Assembly (NCBI GenBank): GCA_002347025.1
Contig: DEAE01000023.1
Location: 172,532-236,531, forward strand
DNA: 64,000 nt
Origin: Acidobacteria bacterium UBA2990
GTDB lineage: Bacteria > Acidobacteriota > Vicinamibacteria > Vicinamibacterales > UBA8438
Reading direction: 5' to 3'
Shown: positions 8,948 to 17,741 of the stretch, piece by piece
How the letters are laid out: every line of letters begins with the position of its first letter
Numbering within the stretch: position 1 is the stretch's first letter
The notes under the pieces: generated by a model
Told to the model about the DNA's origin: nothing
The model's input: the letters and a program-made list of their open reading frames with translations, nothing else
Databases searched by the model: none
Translations under genes and position numbers: made by a program

Positions 8948-10114
8948 ATGGCTGTCTCCTGGTCGACACATTTAGACACGGTTAAGCCGTTTTTGGCGAT
9001 GGAGGTGATGGAACGTGGCATGGCGATGTCTCGTGCTGGGGCAGAGGTTGTGCAACTGGGGGTCGGCGAACCTGGGTTTCCACCTCCGCCGGAGGTCGTC
9101 CGTGCCGTTACGTCTGCCCTAGAACAAGGCCACACCCACTATACAGACAGTAGGGGGCTTTATGAGCTGCGTGAGGCGATTTCGAAGGATTGTCTGCATC
9201 GCAGAGGAGTTCATGTTAGCCCAGACCAGATTGTTGTTACCAACGGGTCGTCTCCAGCGCTGTTCTTGGCGATCAATTTGTTGGTGGACCCAGGTGACGA
9301 GATTATCATCCTGACACCCCATTATCCCTGCTACCCAAATCTTGTTGCGGTCTGTGGAGGAGTCCCGGTCTTTGTGCCGACTTCCCCTGGCGACGGATAT
9401 CTGGCCGATGTGGCAGGGGTAAAACGGGCGGTTACGAACCGAACAAAAGGGATTTTAATTGCTTCGCCAGCAAATCCTACCGGGGCTGTGCAGCCACCTG
9501 AAGTAATGGAGGCCCTGGTCCAGCTCGGCGTTCCGGTGCTGGCTGATGAAGTCTATGATGGCCTACTTTATGATCAAGCCGTGAATACCTCTCCATTGGC
9601 TTTTTCAGAGGAATGTTTTGTTTTCGATGGGTTTTCGAAACGGTATGCCATGACCGGTTTTCGACTGGGGTATGTCATCGCCCCGAGTACCGCCATTCGG
9701 CGATTAGTCTCCCTCCAACAGAATTTGTTTATCTCGGCTGGTCACTTTGTTCAAACAGCGGCATTGGCTGCTCTGGTGCATGGTAGGGCTCATCTGGAGA
9801 TGATGGTTGGTGAGTACGCCCAGCGGAGGGCGCGGCTGGTTGCAGGGGTTCGGAACCTGGGGCTCTCAGTACCGGTCAAGCCGTTAGGAGCTTTCTATGT
9901 ACTGGCCGACGCGAGGCATTTGGGTCAAGACTCTCTGGCGTTGGCGTTCGAGATCCTCGAGCGGGCCCATGTTGCACTAGGGCCAGGTCGAGACTTTGGG
10001 GAAATTGCTGAAGGCTTCTTGAGGTTTTCTTTTGCTGCACCGGTAGATGCTATAGACCGCGCAATGGAGCAGTTACATAAGGCATGGCCATCGATCAGCC
10101 GAATGTCTAAATAG
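8948..10114 (+). CDS. Class I/II PLP-dependent aminotransferase
   Basis: 388 residues from the ATG at 8948; the longer frame upstream runs through the divergent promoter region. Fold-type I motifs are clear: GVGEPGF, ASPANPTG, DEVYDGL and FDGFSKRYAMTGFRLGY, which contains the PLP lysine, and LRFSFA with the carboxylate-binding arginine. It looks like an aspartate- or aromatic/methionine-type transaminase. It is followed after only 28 bases by the first gene of the corrinoid methyltransferase cluster, so it may be part of that operon. Handling the amino or keto acid partner of methionine is a guess. Confidence 0.88.
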   Translation: MAVSWSTHLDTVKPFLAMEVMERGMAMSRAGAEVVQLGVGEPGFPPPPEVVRAVTSALEQGHTHYTDSRGLYELREAISKDCLHRRGVHVSPDQIVVTNGSSPALFLAINLLVDPGDEIIILTPHYPCYPNLVAVCGGVPVFVPTSPGDGYLADVAGVKRAVTNRTKGILIASPANPTGAVQPPEVMEALVQLGVPVLADEVYDGLLYDQAVNTSPLAFSEECFVFDGFSKRYAMTGFRLGYVIAPSTAIRRLVSLQQNLFISAGHFVQTAALAALVHGRAHLEMMVGEYAQRRARLVAGVRNLGLSVPVKPLGAFYVLADARHLGQDSLALAFEILERAHVALGPGRDFGEIAEGFLRFSFAAPVDAIDRAMEQLHKAWPSISRMSK

Positions 10115-10142
10115 GTGGTGATCACCTTGGGAGGGCATGGAC

Positions 10143-10796
10143 ATGGTGCAGACATTGAATTTAGGGCGTCGAATCGAACTGCACTCGATGGACGCACATT
10201 GTCAAGGTGTGTCGTTAGCACTGTATAGGTGGGAGGTGGAAGGCCGACCGAGGTTTCTGGTCCACACTTATAGCTCGGTGCAAGGGGCCAGGGAGCGTGT
10301 CGAGTTTATCCAGGAAGCCCTCCAGGTCACTCTTGGAATGCAAACCACCGATGCTCCGGCAGAGGCAGAAAGGATGAGCCCGCAAAGTTGGCTTCAATTT
10401 CCCTGTCGTTCGGATCATCTGAGGGCTTTGAAGCGCTCTTTTCTCGATGTGTGCAAGTTGGAGACGGGTGCCCCCTTGGTGGCTAAGCCTTTAACCGTAT
10501 TTGATAAGAAGGCTGACGGTGAGATAGAAGCATTGAGCCGTGGCTCCGGTCTCTATGAGATCCGAACTGTAGGCGGGGTTGTGTCAAGGAGGACAACAGT
10601 AATCGCTCAGGGTTTTGCGAAGCTCTGTGAGATGAAGATCATTGAGGATGATCACCAAGTGGTTTTTCCCTGTAAGACGTCCCACGACGCGATGGTTGGG
10701 ATGTTGATGTTTCGGGCACAGAATGTTCGAGGAACGGTGAAAGAAGAGGAGATGTCGGCAACCCGTGGCGTCCTGTCTGCCCCGAGCCAGCAGTGA
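10143..10796 (+). CDS. Unknown protein at the head of the corrinoid methyltransferase cluster
   Basis: 217 residues from the ATG at 10143, which has GGGAGGG seven bases upstream; an ATG two codons earlier sits too close to that site. I do not recognise a family. The protein is soluble, without signal peptide or membrane segment. The first 100 residues are alpha/beta with SMDAHCQGVSLALYRWE and an HTYSS strand. The second half is basic and contains FPCRSDHLRALKRSFLDVCK and VVFPCKTSHDAMVG, both with an FPC phrase followed by H-D-type residues. The two FPC repeats suggest an internal duplication. The next gene starts 28 bases later, so a role in the same methyl-transfer system is likely. Confidence 0.7.
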   Translation: MVQTLNLGRRIELHSMDAHCQGVSLALYRWEVEGRPRFLVHTYSSVQGARERVEFIQEALQVTLGMQTTDAPAEAERMSPQSWLQFPCRSDHLRALKRSFLDVCKLETGAPLVAKPLTVFDKKADGEIEALSRGSGLYEIRTVGGVVSRRTTVIAQGFAKLCEMKIIEDDHQVVFPCKTSHDAMVGMLMFRAQNVRGTVKEEEMSATRGVLSAPSQQ

Positions 10797-10824
10797 CGGG
10801 TGCTCTATGGGAGTCCAGGAAACT

Positions 10825-11868
10825 ATGGAAAAGTCAATGACTAGCCGTGAGCGCGTTTTGGCTGCGCTAAGCCGTGAGCCTGTTGATCGAACGCCCTGTT
10901 GTAATCCGACCTCCTTGGCTACTGTCGAGTTGATGGACCTTGTGGATGCGAGGTTTCCCGATGCGAATCGTAAAGGGGAGCAAATGGCCCGCCTTGCTGC
11001 GACAGGTTATACGGAACTGGGTTTCGACTCTGTCATGCCGGTGTTTTCGATTATCCAGGAGTCATCGGCGCTGGGTTGCCTGATGCAATGGGAGGGTAAG
11101 GACAACTGGCCGACGGTCAAGATGAGCCAGCCGATTTGGAGGGAGCCAGACGATATCAGTATTCCCTCGAATTTTTTGACCCACCCAGATACCCAATGTG
11201 TCCTGGAGGCGATCAGGATACTGAAGAAGGAATTTGGAGAAGAGGTGGCGGTCATCGGTAAAACGATGGGACCGTGGTCGCTGGGATACCACTGCTTCGG
11301 GGTTGAGCGTTTCCTGCTGATGTCCCATGACGATCCCGGTAAGACGATGGTCTGCCTCGACAAGATGAAAGAATCGACAATTCTATTCGGTCAGGCTCAG
11401 ATTGAAGCGGGGGCAGATGCTTTGACGCTACCAGATCATGCGACAGGAGATTTGGTGAGTGGTGAGTACTATGAGCGGTTTCTGCGGGAAATGCACACCG
11501 AATTTGCCGCAATGCTTGCGGTTCCGCTCATTCTCCATATTTGTGGCAGAACCGTAGATCGAATGGATGGAATTGCAAGGACAGGAATGGCGGCGTTTCA
11601 TTTCGACTCTAAGAACCGGCCCCAAGAGTCGATGGAAGTGGTGGATTCGAGAATTGCTCTCGTGGGGAACATCAATAATCCAGAAACTCTGTTTGCTCGG
11701 AGTCCTGAAGAAGTCCGTGTTGAGGTGCGAGAAAACCTGGACGCAGGTGTCCAGCTGATTGCCCCGGAATGTGCGATTCCTTTGCAGACCTCTATCGAGA
11801 ATTTGAAGGCGATTCCTGAGTCAGTCCGTGAATGGCATCGAGAGAAAGCAGTTTCTGTCGGATCATGA
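10825..11868 (+). CDS. MtaA/CmuA-like methyltransferase of the uroporphyrinogen decarboxylase family
   Basis: 347 residues from the ATG at 10825, with AGGA upstream; ATGs at 10807 and 10837 are alternatives. The start SRERVLAALSREPVDRTP is typical of the MtaA/MtbA/CmuA branch rather than HemE. The zinc ligands of this branch are present: His238-x-Cys240 in LILHICGRT and Cys316 in APECAIPL. Family members move methyl groups between a substrate or coenzyme thiol and a corrinoid protein. Here it probably methylates the free-standing corrinoid protein encoded two genes later, or draws from it. The methyl source is unknown. Its stop codon overlaps the next start (ATGA). Confidence 0.88.
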   Translation: MEKSMTSRERVLAALSREPVDRTPCCNPTSLATVELMDLVDARFPDANRKGEQMARLAATGYTELGFDSVMPVFSIIQESSALGCLMQWEGKDNWPTVKMSQPIWREPDDISIPSNFLTHPDTQCVLEAIRILKKEFGEEVAVIGKTMGPWSLGYHCFGVERFLLMSHDDPGKTMVCLDKMKESTILFGQAQIEAGADALTLPDHATGDLVSGEYYERFLREMHTEFAAMLAVPLILHICGRTVDRMDGIARTGMAAFHFDSKNRPQESMEVVDSRIALVGNINNPETLFARSPEEVRVEVRENLDAGVQLIAPECAIPLQTSIENLKAIPESVREWHREKAVSVGS

Positions 11869-12743
11869 GTAAGTTCCTCGATCGTGTTAAAGGCGGAGAA
11901 CTCTTGGTTTCGGATGGAGCCACAGGTACCTATCTGCAAGAACATGGGCTGCCTCCAGGGGGGTGTCCTGAGGAGTTTAATTGGAGCCACCCGAATGTTG
12001 TTCAAGGGATGGCCGCCGAGTATTTTGCGGCCGGGTCTGATTTAGTGCTCACCAATTCATTTGGTGGAAGCCGCTATCGACTAAAAGAATACGGCTTAGG
12101 CGACAGGGTGGTTGAGTTGAACCGGCTGGCTGCAGACCATGCTCGAACTGTGGCGCCCGTTGAGGGCTTTGTGCTTGGTTCGATTGGTCCGACCGGCGTT
12201 TTGCTGGAGCCAAATGGACCAGCTACCGAAGAGGAGATGTTTAGTGCATTTTGTGAACAGGTGAAGGGATTGAGCGAGGGAGGAGTGGATGGATTTTGCA
12301 TCGAAACGATGTTTGATCTGGCCGAGATGAATCTTGCTATTAGGGCGGTCAAAGACCGGACTTCTCTGCCAGTTGTAGCGACTATGGTCTTCGATAAGGG
12401 TCCTAAAGGTTACTTCACGATGATGGGGCTTCGGCCGGGTCGGGTGGCTGAGGAACTAGCCGGGGTAGGTGCAGATGTTATTGGTTCAAACTGCGGCTTA
12501 GCGATTGGACACATGGTAGAGATTGTGACCGCGATGCGAGCGGCGAGCGTGCTGCCGATTCTCACCCATGTGAACGCTGGTATTCCAGAGATCAAAAAAA
12601 CGGCTATTGTGTACCCAGATAGTCCTGAATTCATGGCTGAAGAGATGGTGAATATCATTGAAGCAGGTGCCAACATTGTCGGTGGTTGCTGTGGAACCTC
12701 GCCTGAATATATTCGGGCGTTTGCAAGGCGTTACAAATCCTGA
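11865..12743 (+). CDS. Homocysteine S-methyltransferase domain protein (split MetH-like)
   Basis: 292 residues starting at an ATG that overlaps the previous stop. It corresponds to the N-terminal, homocysteine-binding module of cobalamin-dependent methionine synthase and to betaine-homocysteine methyltransferases. DGATGTYLQE opens the barrel, FCIETMFDLAE follows, and the three zinc cysteines are present: Cys210 in GSNCG, Cys275 and Cys276 in GGCCGTSPEYI. The expected reaction is methyl transfer to homocysteine, giving methionine. The pterin, cobalamin and reactivation modules of full MetH are absent; the cobalamin module is the next gene and an unrelated activator follows it. This is the likely end acceptor of the pathway. 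Confidence 0.9.
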   Translation: MSKFLDRVKGGELLVSDGATGTYLQEHGLPPGGCPEEFNWSHPNVVQGMAAEYFAAGSDLVLTNSFGGSRYRLKEYGLGDRVVELNRLAADHARTVAPVEGFVLGSIGPTGVLLEPNGPATEEEMFSAFCEQVKGLSEGGVDGFCIETMFDLAEMNLAIRAVKDRTSLPVVATMVFDKGPKGYFTMMGLRPGRVAEELAGVGADVIGSNCGLAIGHMVEIVTAMRAASVLPILTHVNAGIPEIKKTAIVYPDSPEFMAEEMVNIIEAGANIVGGCCGTSPEYIRAFARRYKS

Positions 12744-12757
12744 GGATTCGGTGCCCT

Positions 12758-13519
12758 ATGGCAGAGTTAGTTGACCTTCAGAATAAGTTCCTCCGGGATG
12801 AGCTCGGGGAATACGTTGAAGAAGAGGCCGAGCGCCAGAGGATGGTCGATCTCTATGCGGAGACAAAGCTTTCAATGCAGAACATTGCCGCAGCGATTAT
12901 CGACGGTCGCCATCATGATGTGGATCGCCTCACCCGCGAGGCGATCGACGATGACGTCCAAGCTCTTGAGGTGATGGATGACGGTCTGATCGCAGGTATG
13001 GCCCTAGTGGGAATAAAATTCAGGGACAATTTCATCTTTGTGCCAGAAGTGCTTGCATGTGCGCGGGCGATGAAGGCGGGAATGGCGCACATCGAGCCCA
13101 TTTTGTCTGCGTCTGGGATTGATCCCATTGGCAAGGTCATTATGGGTACGGTGAAGGGGGACCTTCACGATATTGGTAAGAACTTGTGCATCATGATGTT
13201 ACGAGGAGCCGGCTTTAAAGTTGTCGACCTGGGTGTCGACACCTCTCCAGATGACTTTCTCGAAGCTGTTGAAGAGCACGGCGCGAATCTTGTGGGTATG
13301 TCGGCATTGCTCACAACCACTATGCCTAATATGGGGCGAACTATCGAGGCCTTCATTGACGCAGACCTCAGAGATGATGTGAAGGTTATGGTGGGAGGAG
13401 CTCCGGTTACCCCTGAGTTCGCTGACGATATGGGGGCCGACGCCTACGGCGCCGATGCGGTGGAGTGTGTAGAAATAGCTAAACGACTGACTGAGGAGAG
13501 TGCCTCGGCACACCAGTGA
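12758..13519 (+). CDS. Corrinoid (cobalamin-binding) methyl carrier protein
   Basis: 253 residues with the two-domain build of MtaC/MtbC/MttC carriers. A helical cap domain covers about residues 15-120. It is followed by a B12-binding Rossmann domain with Asp135-Leu-His137-Asp-Ile-Gly140 (the lower axial histidine motif DxHxxG), SALLT at 182-186 and GGAPVTPEFA from 213. The N-terminal 40 residues are an acidic extension. It should shuttle a methyl group as methyl-Co(III) between the UroD-family enzyme and the homocysteine enzyme. GTGA overlap with the next gene indicates coupled translation. Confidence 0.93.
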   Translation: MAELVDLQNKFLRDELGEYVEEEAERQRMVDLYAETKLSMQNIAAAIIDGRHHDVDRLTREAIDDDVQALEVMDDGLIAGMALVGIKFRDNFIFVPEVLACARAMKAGMAHIEPILSASGIDPIGKVIMGTVKGDLHDIGKNLCIMMLRGAGFKVVDLGVDTSPDDFLEAVEEHGANLVGMSALLTTTMPNMGRTIEAFIDADLRDDVKVMVGGAPVTPEFADDMGADAYGADAVECVEIAKRLTEESASAHQ

Positions 13520-15459
13520 GTGACAGAAAAGCTAGCGGTGATCGTAATTTCATAGACCGGGCAGGCTACGAGAAGAGTCTCCGCCGACTCGGTGACATAT
13601 TCCAGGGGATTACGAGACACGCCAAAAAACAGGCCCTACAACGCTGCCCTTATAAAGATAGACACGACTGCTGCACAGCGCAATTTGCTTGCGCTTATAA
13701 GCGCGTGGCATCTGTAGTATCAGACCTTCCGAATTGTGTTAGCGATGACCAACTCGATTATCGGACGGCGTGGGAGACTGATGTGGGTGATGTTCAAGCG
13801 ATGAAAGGCAAGTTCCTCTCATCATCGGGTCAACCTGGCAATGTGGAGTTCAATGGTCGATTGTGTGCTTTGAGAGTTGGGAAGACGATTTTCGATCACG
13901 CAGACGAGTTGAGGGTCAAAGTGCCGACCTCCTGCGGACGTGTGGGTACCTGTCACGAATGTGTTGTCCAGATTAGAAAAGGGGACGAGGCATTGAGGGC
14001 TAGGTCTGATGCTGAAGCATTCCTTCAGGGTGATTATCGTCTGGCCTGTCAAGCTGTGGTTGAGCAGGAAAATCAGGAGATAGCCTTTGATCTGTTGCGT
14101 CGTGAACCTAAGATTCTGCTCTCTCAAGAGTCACGGGCCGTAGATGTGGACCCAATGGTGCACCGGCAAGGTGACAAGGTTTATTACGGTAGCGAGGAGC
14201 TTGACCGCTATCGCGGCCACCTGTACGGCGTCGCTCTGGATCTCGGTACCACAACCGTGGTGCTTGAATTGGTGAACCTGGAGACCGGTCAATCAGTTCA
14301 CGTCGAATCGTTCGAGAACCCCCAGCGGTTCGGTGGTAGTGACATTATGACCCGCATAAGTTACGACGGTGGTGAGCACAAAGGGGAACTGCACACGGCC
14401 ATCGTTAATACGTTCAACACGGTTGTAAGGGAGTTCTGCGCGAAGCTGGGAGTGAGCCGTCACGAGATCTACGAGATTCTCGTGGTAGGGAATACGACTA
14501 TGCGCGATCTTTTTTTCGGACTGGATGTTCAGTCGATTGGTCAAAAGCCATACAGGTCAAATGTGGAGGAGGAACACCTCCGTGGTGTCAGAAAGTCCAC
14601 GGGTCTTCGAGAGTCAGCCAGACAACTGAAATTAATGGCAAACAGGAATGCTGTTGTCTGTGGAGTGCCTCTCATAGGAAGCCACGTGGGTGGGGATATC
14701 GTAGCGGACCTCGTAGCAATTGATATGGTGAGCCGACGAGAACCCGTCATGCTTGTCGATGTGGGTACGAACACCGAGGTGGTGCTTGGCTATGCTGGCC
14801 GTCTTATGGCGGCCTCGTGTCCAGCAGGTCCAGCGTTTGAGGGTGGTTTGGTACGTTTTGGAATGCCAGGTTGTGAAGGTGCTGTCGAATCAGTCCGATA
14901 CAGGGATGGCAAGTTTTGCTGCGAGACTATAGGTGAAGGTGAACCCGAAGGGATCTGTGGGTCGGGTTTCATTGATCTCCTTGCTGAACTACGCCGTGCG
15001 AATTTAATGACGCCAAAAGGGGTGTTCCCGGATAAAGCAGTGGAAGTTCAAGTGGTTCAGGAACGCGGAATCACTTTGTCACGACAAGACGTCAGTGAAC
15101 TGGCTCAGGCGAAGGCCGCTAGTTTCTGTGGTCAGGCGATTTTGATGCGCCAGTTCGGTGTGAGCCCGGACGAAATCAGCCAGATGTTTCTGTCTGGAGG
15201 GTTCGTAAATTATGTTGAGGTCGCCTCCGCTGTTGACATTGGCTTCCTGGCACCGGTAAACGAGGATCGCGTGATCAAAGTTGGTAATGCGGCCGCTCAG
15301 GGGGCCCGTGAAATGTTGCTTTCAAGAAAAAAACGTTCCGAGATAGCTGAACTGATCTCGAGGGTAGAGCATGTGGAACTCGAAACTACCGAGGATTTTT
15401 TTGAGATGTTTGTGGAAGGCTGTCAATTTAAACCGATGAACTGCCAGTCTTTGTGGTGA
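13516..15459 (+). CDS. RACo/RamA-like corrinoid activation protein: 2Fe-2S ferredoxin plus ASKHA ATPase (DUF4445)
   Basis: 647 residues, GTG start overlapping the previous stop by four bases. In order: an N-terminal segment with a cysteine cluster (Cys44, Cys52, Cys53, Cys59); a 2Fe-2S domain with Cys140-x5-Cys146-x2-Cys149 and Cys178; then, from about residue 217, an ASKHA/DUF4445 domain (YGVALDLGTTT phosphate loop, ILVVGNTTM, MLVDVGTNTEV, GICGSGFIDLL, MFLSGGFVNYV). Such proteins reduce inactive cob(II)alamin on a carrier protein back to cob(I)alamin at the cost of ATP. The N-terminal cysteine cluster is not part of the usual 2Fe-2S motif and may hold an extra cluster. It is the last gene of the cluster. 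Confidence 0.92.
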   Translation: MSDRKASGDRNFIDRAGYEKSLRRLGDIFQGITRHAKKQALQRCPYKDRHDCCTAQFACAYKRVASVVSDLPNCVSDDQLDYRTAWETDVGDVQAMKGKFLSSSGQPGNVEFNGRLCALRVGKTIFDHADELRVKVPTSCGRVGTCHECVVQIRKGDEALRARSDAEAFLQGDYRLACQAVVEQENQEIAFDLLRREPKILLSQESRAVDVDPMVHRQGDKVYYGSEELDRYRGHLYGVALDLGTTTVVLELVNLETGQSVHVESFENPQRFGGSDIMTRISYDGGEHKGELHTAIVNTFNTVVREFCAKLGVSRHEIYEILVVGNTTMRDLFFGLDVQSIGQKPYRSNVEEEHLRGVRKSTGLRESARQLKLMANRNAVVCGVPLIGSHVGGDIVADLVAIDMVSRREPVMLVDVGTNTEVVLGYAGRLMAASCPAGPAFEGGLVRFGMPGCEGAVESVRYRDGKFCCETIGEGEPEGICGSGFIDLLAELRRANLMTPKGVFPDKAVEVQVVQERGITLSRQDVSELAQAKAASFCGQAILMRQFGVSPDEISQMFLSGGFVNYVEVASAVDIGFLAPVNEDRVIKVGNAAAQGAREMLLSRKKRSEIAELISRVEHVELETTEDFFEMFVEGCQFKPMNCQSLW

Positions 15460-15482
15460 CCCCAACGGTAGTCGCCAGTCTT

Positions 15483-16268
15483 CTAGCCCTGGAAATGTGG
15501 CTGACGCTTTTCCAGAAAGGCGGCAATGCCTTCCTGGCCGTCAGAGTCGGCCGCTATCTCGGCAATGGCGGATGCTTCGAGTGCCATCTGACTTTCAAGG
15601 GTTTCGTGTGAACTCGCGAGAAGCAGCCGTTTTGTAGCGGCATAAGCGTTGGTCGGTCCAGCCCCGAGCTTTGCCGCAAGGTTTAGTGATTCGGTAATGA
15701 GGTCGTCGTCATGGATTACACGGTTCACCAGACCTAACTGGTGCGCTTCTTCGGCAGTCAATACAGGATTAAGGAGCATCATCTCGAGTGCTTTGCGCCT
15801 CCCCAGTAGTCTGGGAAGAAAGTAAGTCGAACTTCCATCTGGCACCAAACCGGCTTTGGTGTAGGCCAGGGTGAATTTAGCCGACTTGGCGGCTAACACT
15901 AGGTCGCAAGCGCAGGCGAGAGAAAATCCGGCTCCGGCTGCTGCTCCCTGTACCGATGCAATCACAGGTGCACGCATGTGGGCGAGGTGTGAAATCGCCG
16001 CGTGGAGGGTGGCCGTCAATTCTTTCAATACAGCTGGCAGGGTTTCTCCGGCCTTCGCGAAGTGGCCGAGGTCGCCACCAGCGCTGAATAGCCGGCCTTC
16101 CGCATCGAGTAGAACGGCTCTCACGCTGCTATCGACGTCGCAGGTGATGATGGTCTTAAGTAGCTCTTGAGCCATGGTGAGGTTAATGGCGTTAGCATCG
16201 TCTGGACGGCTGAGGGTAATCCGAGCAACGCCGTCATTGAGCCGAAACTTGAGAGTATTGAGGTTCAT
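15483..16268 (-). CDS. Enoyl-CoA hydratase/isomerase family protein (PaaG-like)
   Basis: 261 residues from the ATG at 16268; an upstream extension to 16400 lacks homology and overlaps the neighbouring gene. The crotonase signature is complete: FSAGGDLGHF and GAAAGAGFSLACACDLVLA form the oxyanion hole. AYTKAGLVPDGSSTYFLPR carries an aspartate where hydratases have a catalytic glutamate, as in PaaG-type epoxyphenylacetyl-CoA and enoyl-CoA isomerases. An isomerase or hydratase step in breakdown of an aromatic or fatty acyl-CoA is likely. It lies 47 bases downstream of the PQQ-like propeller gene but has a different cellular location. Confidence 0.88.
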   Translation of the reverse strand: MNLNTLKFRLNDGVARITLSRPDDANAINLTMAQELLKTIITCDVDSSVRAVLLDAEGRLFSAGGDLGHFAKAGETLPAVLKELTATLHAAISHLAHMRAPVIASVQGAAAGAGFSLACACDLVLAAKSAKFTLAYTKAGLVPDGSSTYFLPRLLGRRKALEMMLLNPVLTAEEAHQLGLVNRVIHDDDLITESLNLAAKLGAGPTNAYAATKRLLLASSHETLESQMALEASAIAEIAADSDGQEGIAAFLEKRQPHFQG

Positions 16269-16315
16269 AGCCGATCCTAGCAGGGATGTGAGAAGTTCGT
16301 TGCCAGACCCAGGCG

Positions 16316-17674
16316 TTACTGTTGGGCAATTCGGTAGAGCGTGGAAACAGTGCGGACAATCAGGCTCCCGTGTGCGATAGCTGGAGTTGCGAGGGTCCAC
16401 TCGTTTAGAGAGTTCGTGCCGAGAAGCTCGAATTCTGGACCGGCTTTAACAACATACGTATCGCCATCTTCACTGATGTTAAAGATCTTGCCATTGTAGG
16501 CCCATGGTGATGCAGTGAATAGCGAACCTCCTGGGGATACGCGAACTCGAGAGTAGACCTCTTCACCGCTATGAGCGTCATGGCAGATCAAAATACCCCT
16601 ATCCAACCAGGTGTAGTGGTAGTTCCCGTAGACCAAGGCTGAGGGGTTGTAAGAACCAAGTTGTGGATGAGACCAGACGACGAAGTCGTTGCTGGTGGTT
16701 CCTGGCGATAAGGTGATGTCTCCACCCGCACCAGGGCGGATGGCGTAAACGGGCCGATTCGAGTCGGCAGTGTAACCGGAATTTATATAGAGCAGACCAT
16801 GTTGCGCGAATGGGGTCGCCACATGGATGGACGACATGCCATCAAGCCCCCATAGGGACCGACCGTTAAGGTCGTAGGCTCTAACTCCCCCTCTCCCAGT
16901 CGTGACCACTTCAGTGCGAAGCTCATTTTGCCAAATGAATGGTGTAGACCAGTTTGAAGCCTCGTCCCGTTCCACTCGCCAGAGTTCCCTTCCGGTTTTG
17001 GTATCGTGGGCAGCTAAGAAGGATTGTTCAAGGTTGTCATTAACAAGAAATAACTGGTTTTCGTAGATGGCCGGGGAGGACGCTGTGCCCCAGTCTTCTC
17101 GCATGGGATAGAGCTCGACGGGTTGCTCCCAGAGCTGAGAGCCTTCGAAATTAAAGGCGTAGAGACCCGCGTAGCCGAGGTAGACGTAGACGTTTTCACC
17201 ATCGGTTACCGGGGTTTCAGATGCGTAACTGTTTTTTTCGTGTTTTGAACCAGGCATGGCAGTGTGCAGGGTGCGTTGCCAGCGAATTTGTCCTGTGGAA
17301 AAGTCGATATCGTAGAGAACCCAACGAAGGGGCGACGACGGGGTCTCGAGGTTGGACCCTGTCATGGGGCCGTCAAACGACCTCGATTGATACTGATCCA
17401 GAGGCTTGAGTGGTGTTTCGACTCCACTTGTATTGATTGCTGATGTAACGAAGATGTGGTCGCCTGAGACGATTGGGGAGCTCCAGGAACGACCAGGTAT
17501 ATTGAGTTGCCACACTATGTTATCTGTTGGTCCCCAGCGATCGGGTAGGGTGGAGTGGTCTGCGGCAGTGCCGCCCTCTAGACCGCGGAATTGAGGCCAC
17601 TCGGTTTGGGCATGGAGACTGTCAATCGTTGCCCATATGACGACGACCGAAAGCACGACTCGATGAAATTGCAT
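16316..17674 (-). CDS. Exported PQQ-like beta-propeller protein
   Basis: 452 residues from the ATG at 17674, with AGGAGA just upstream. A signal peptide (about residues 1-22, ending LHAQ) precedes WPQFRGLEGG, the usual opening of outer-membrane-assembly-like PQQ-repeat proteins. Six to eight blades follow with the pattern ..GxxLW.. (for example LYAFNFEGSQLWEQ, LAAHDTKTGRELWRVE, AYDLNGRSLWGLD). It lacks cytochrome and obvious dehydrogenase active-site motifs, so it may be a binding or scaffold propeller rather than an enzyme. A paralogue with the same opening lies at 54453. Confidence 0.82.
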   Translation of the reverse strand: MQFHRVVLSVVVIWATIDSLHAQTEWPQFRGLEGGTAADHSTLPDRWGPTDNIVWQLNIPGRSWSSPIVSGDHIFVTSAINTSGVETPLKPLDQYQSRSFDGPMTGSNLETPSSPLRWVLYDIDFSTGQIRWQRTLHTAMPGSKHEKNSYASETPVTDGENVYVYLGYAGLYAFNFEGSQLWEQPVELYPMREDWGTASSPAIYENQLFLVNDNLEQSFLAAHDTKTGRELWRVERDEASNWSTPFIWQNELRTEVVTTGRGGVRAYDLNGRSLWGLDGMSSIHVATPFAQHGLLYINSGYTADSNRPVYAIRPGAGGDITLSPGTTSNDFVVWSHPQLGSYNPSALVYGNYHYTWLDRGILICHDAHSGEEVYSRVRVSPGGSLFTASPWAYNGKIFNISEDGDTYVVKAGPEFELLGTNSLNEWTLATPAIAHGSLIVRTVSTLYRIAQQ

Positions 17675-17741
17675 CAATTTCTCCTGGTTGATGGCCGCTT
17701 CCATCAGGATATATTACGCTGTCGAAGGAGTGTGAGAAGAG

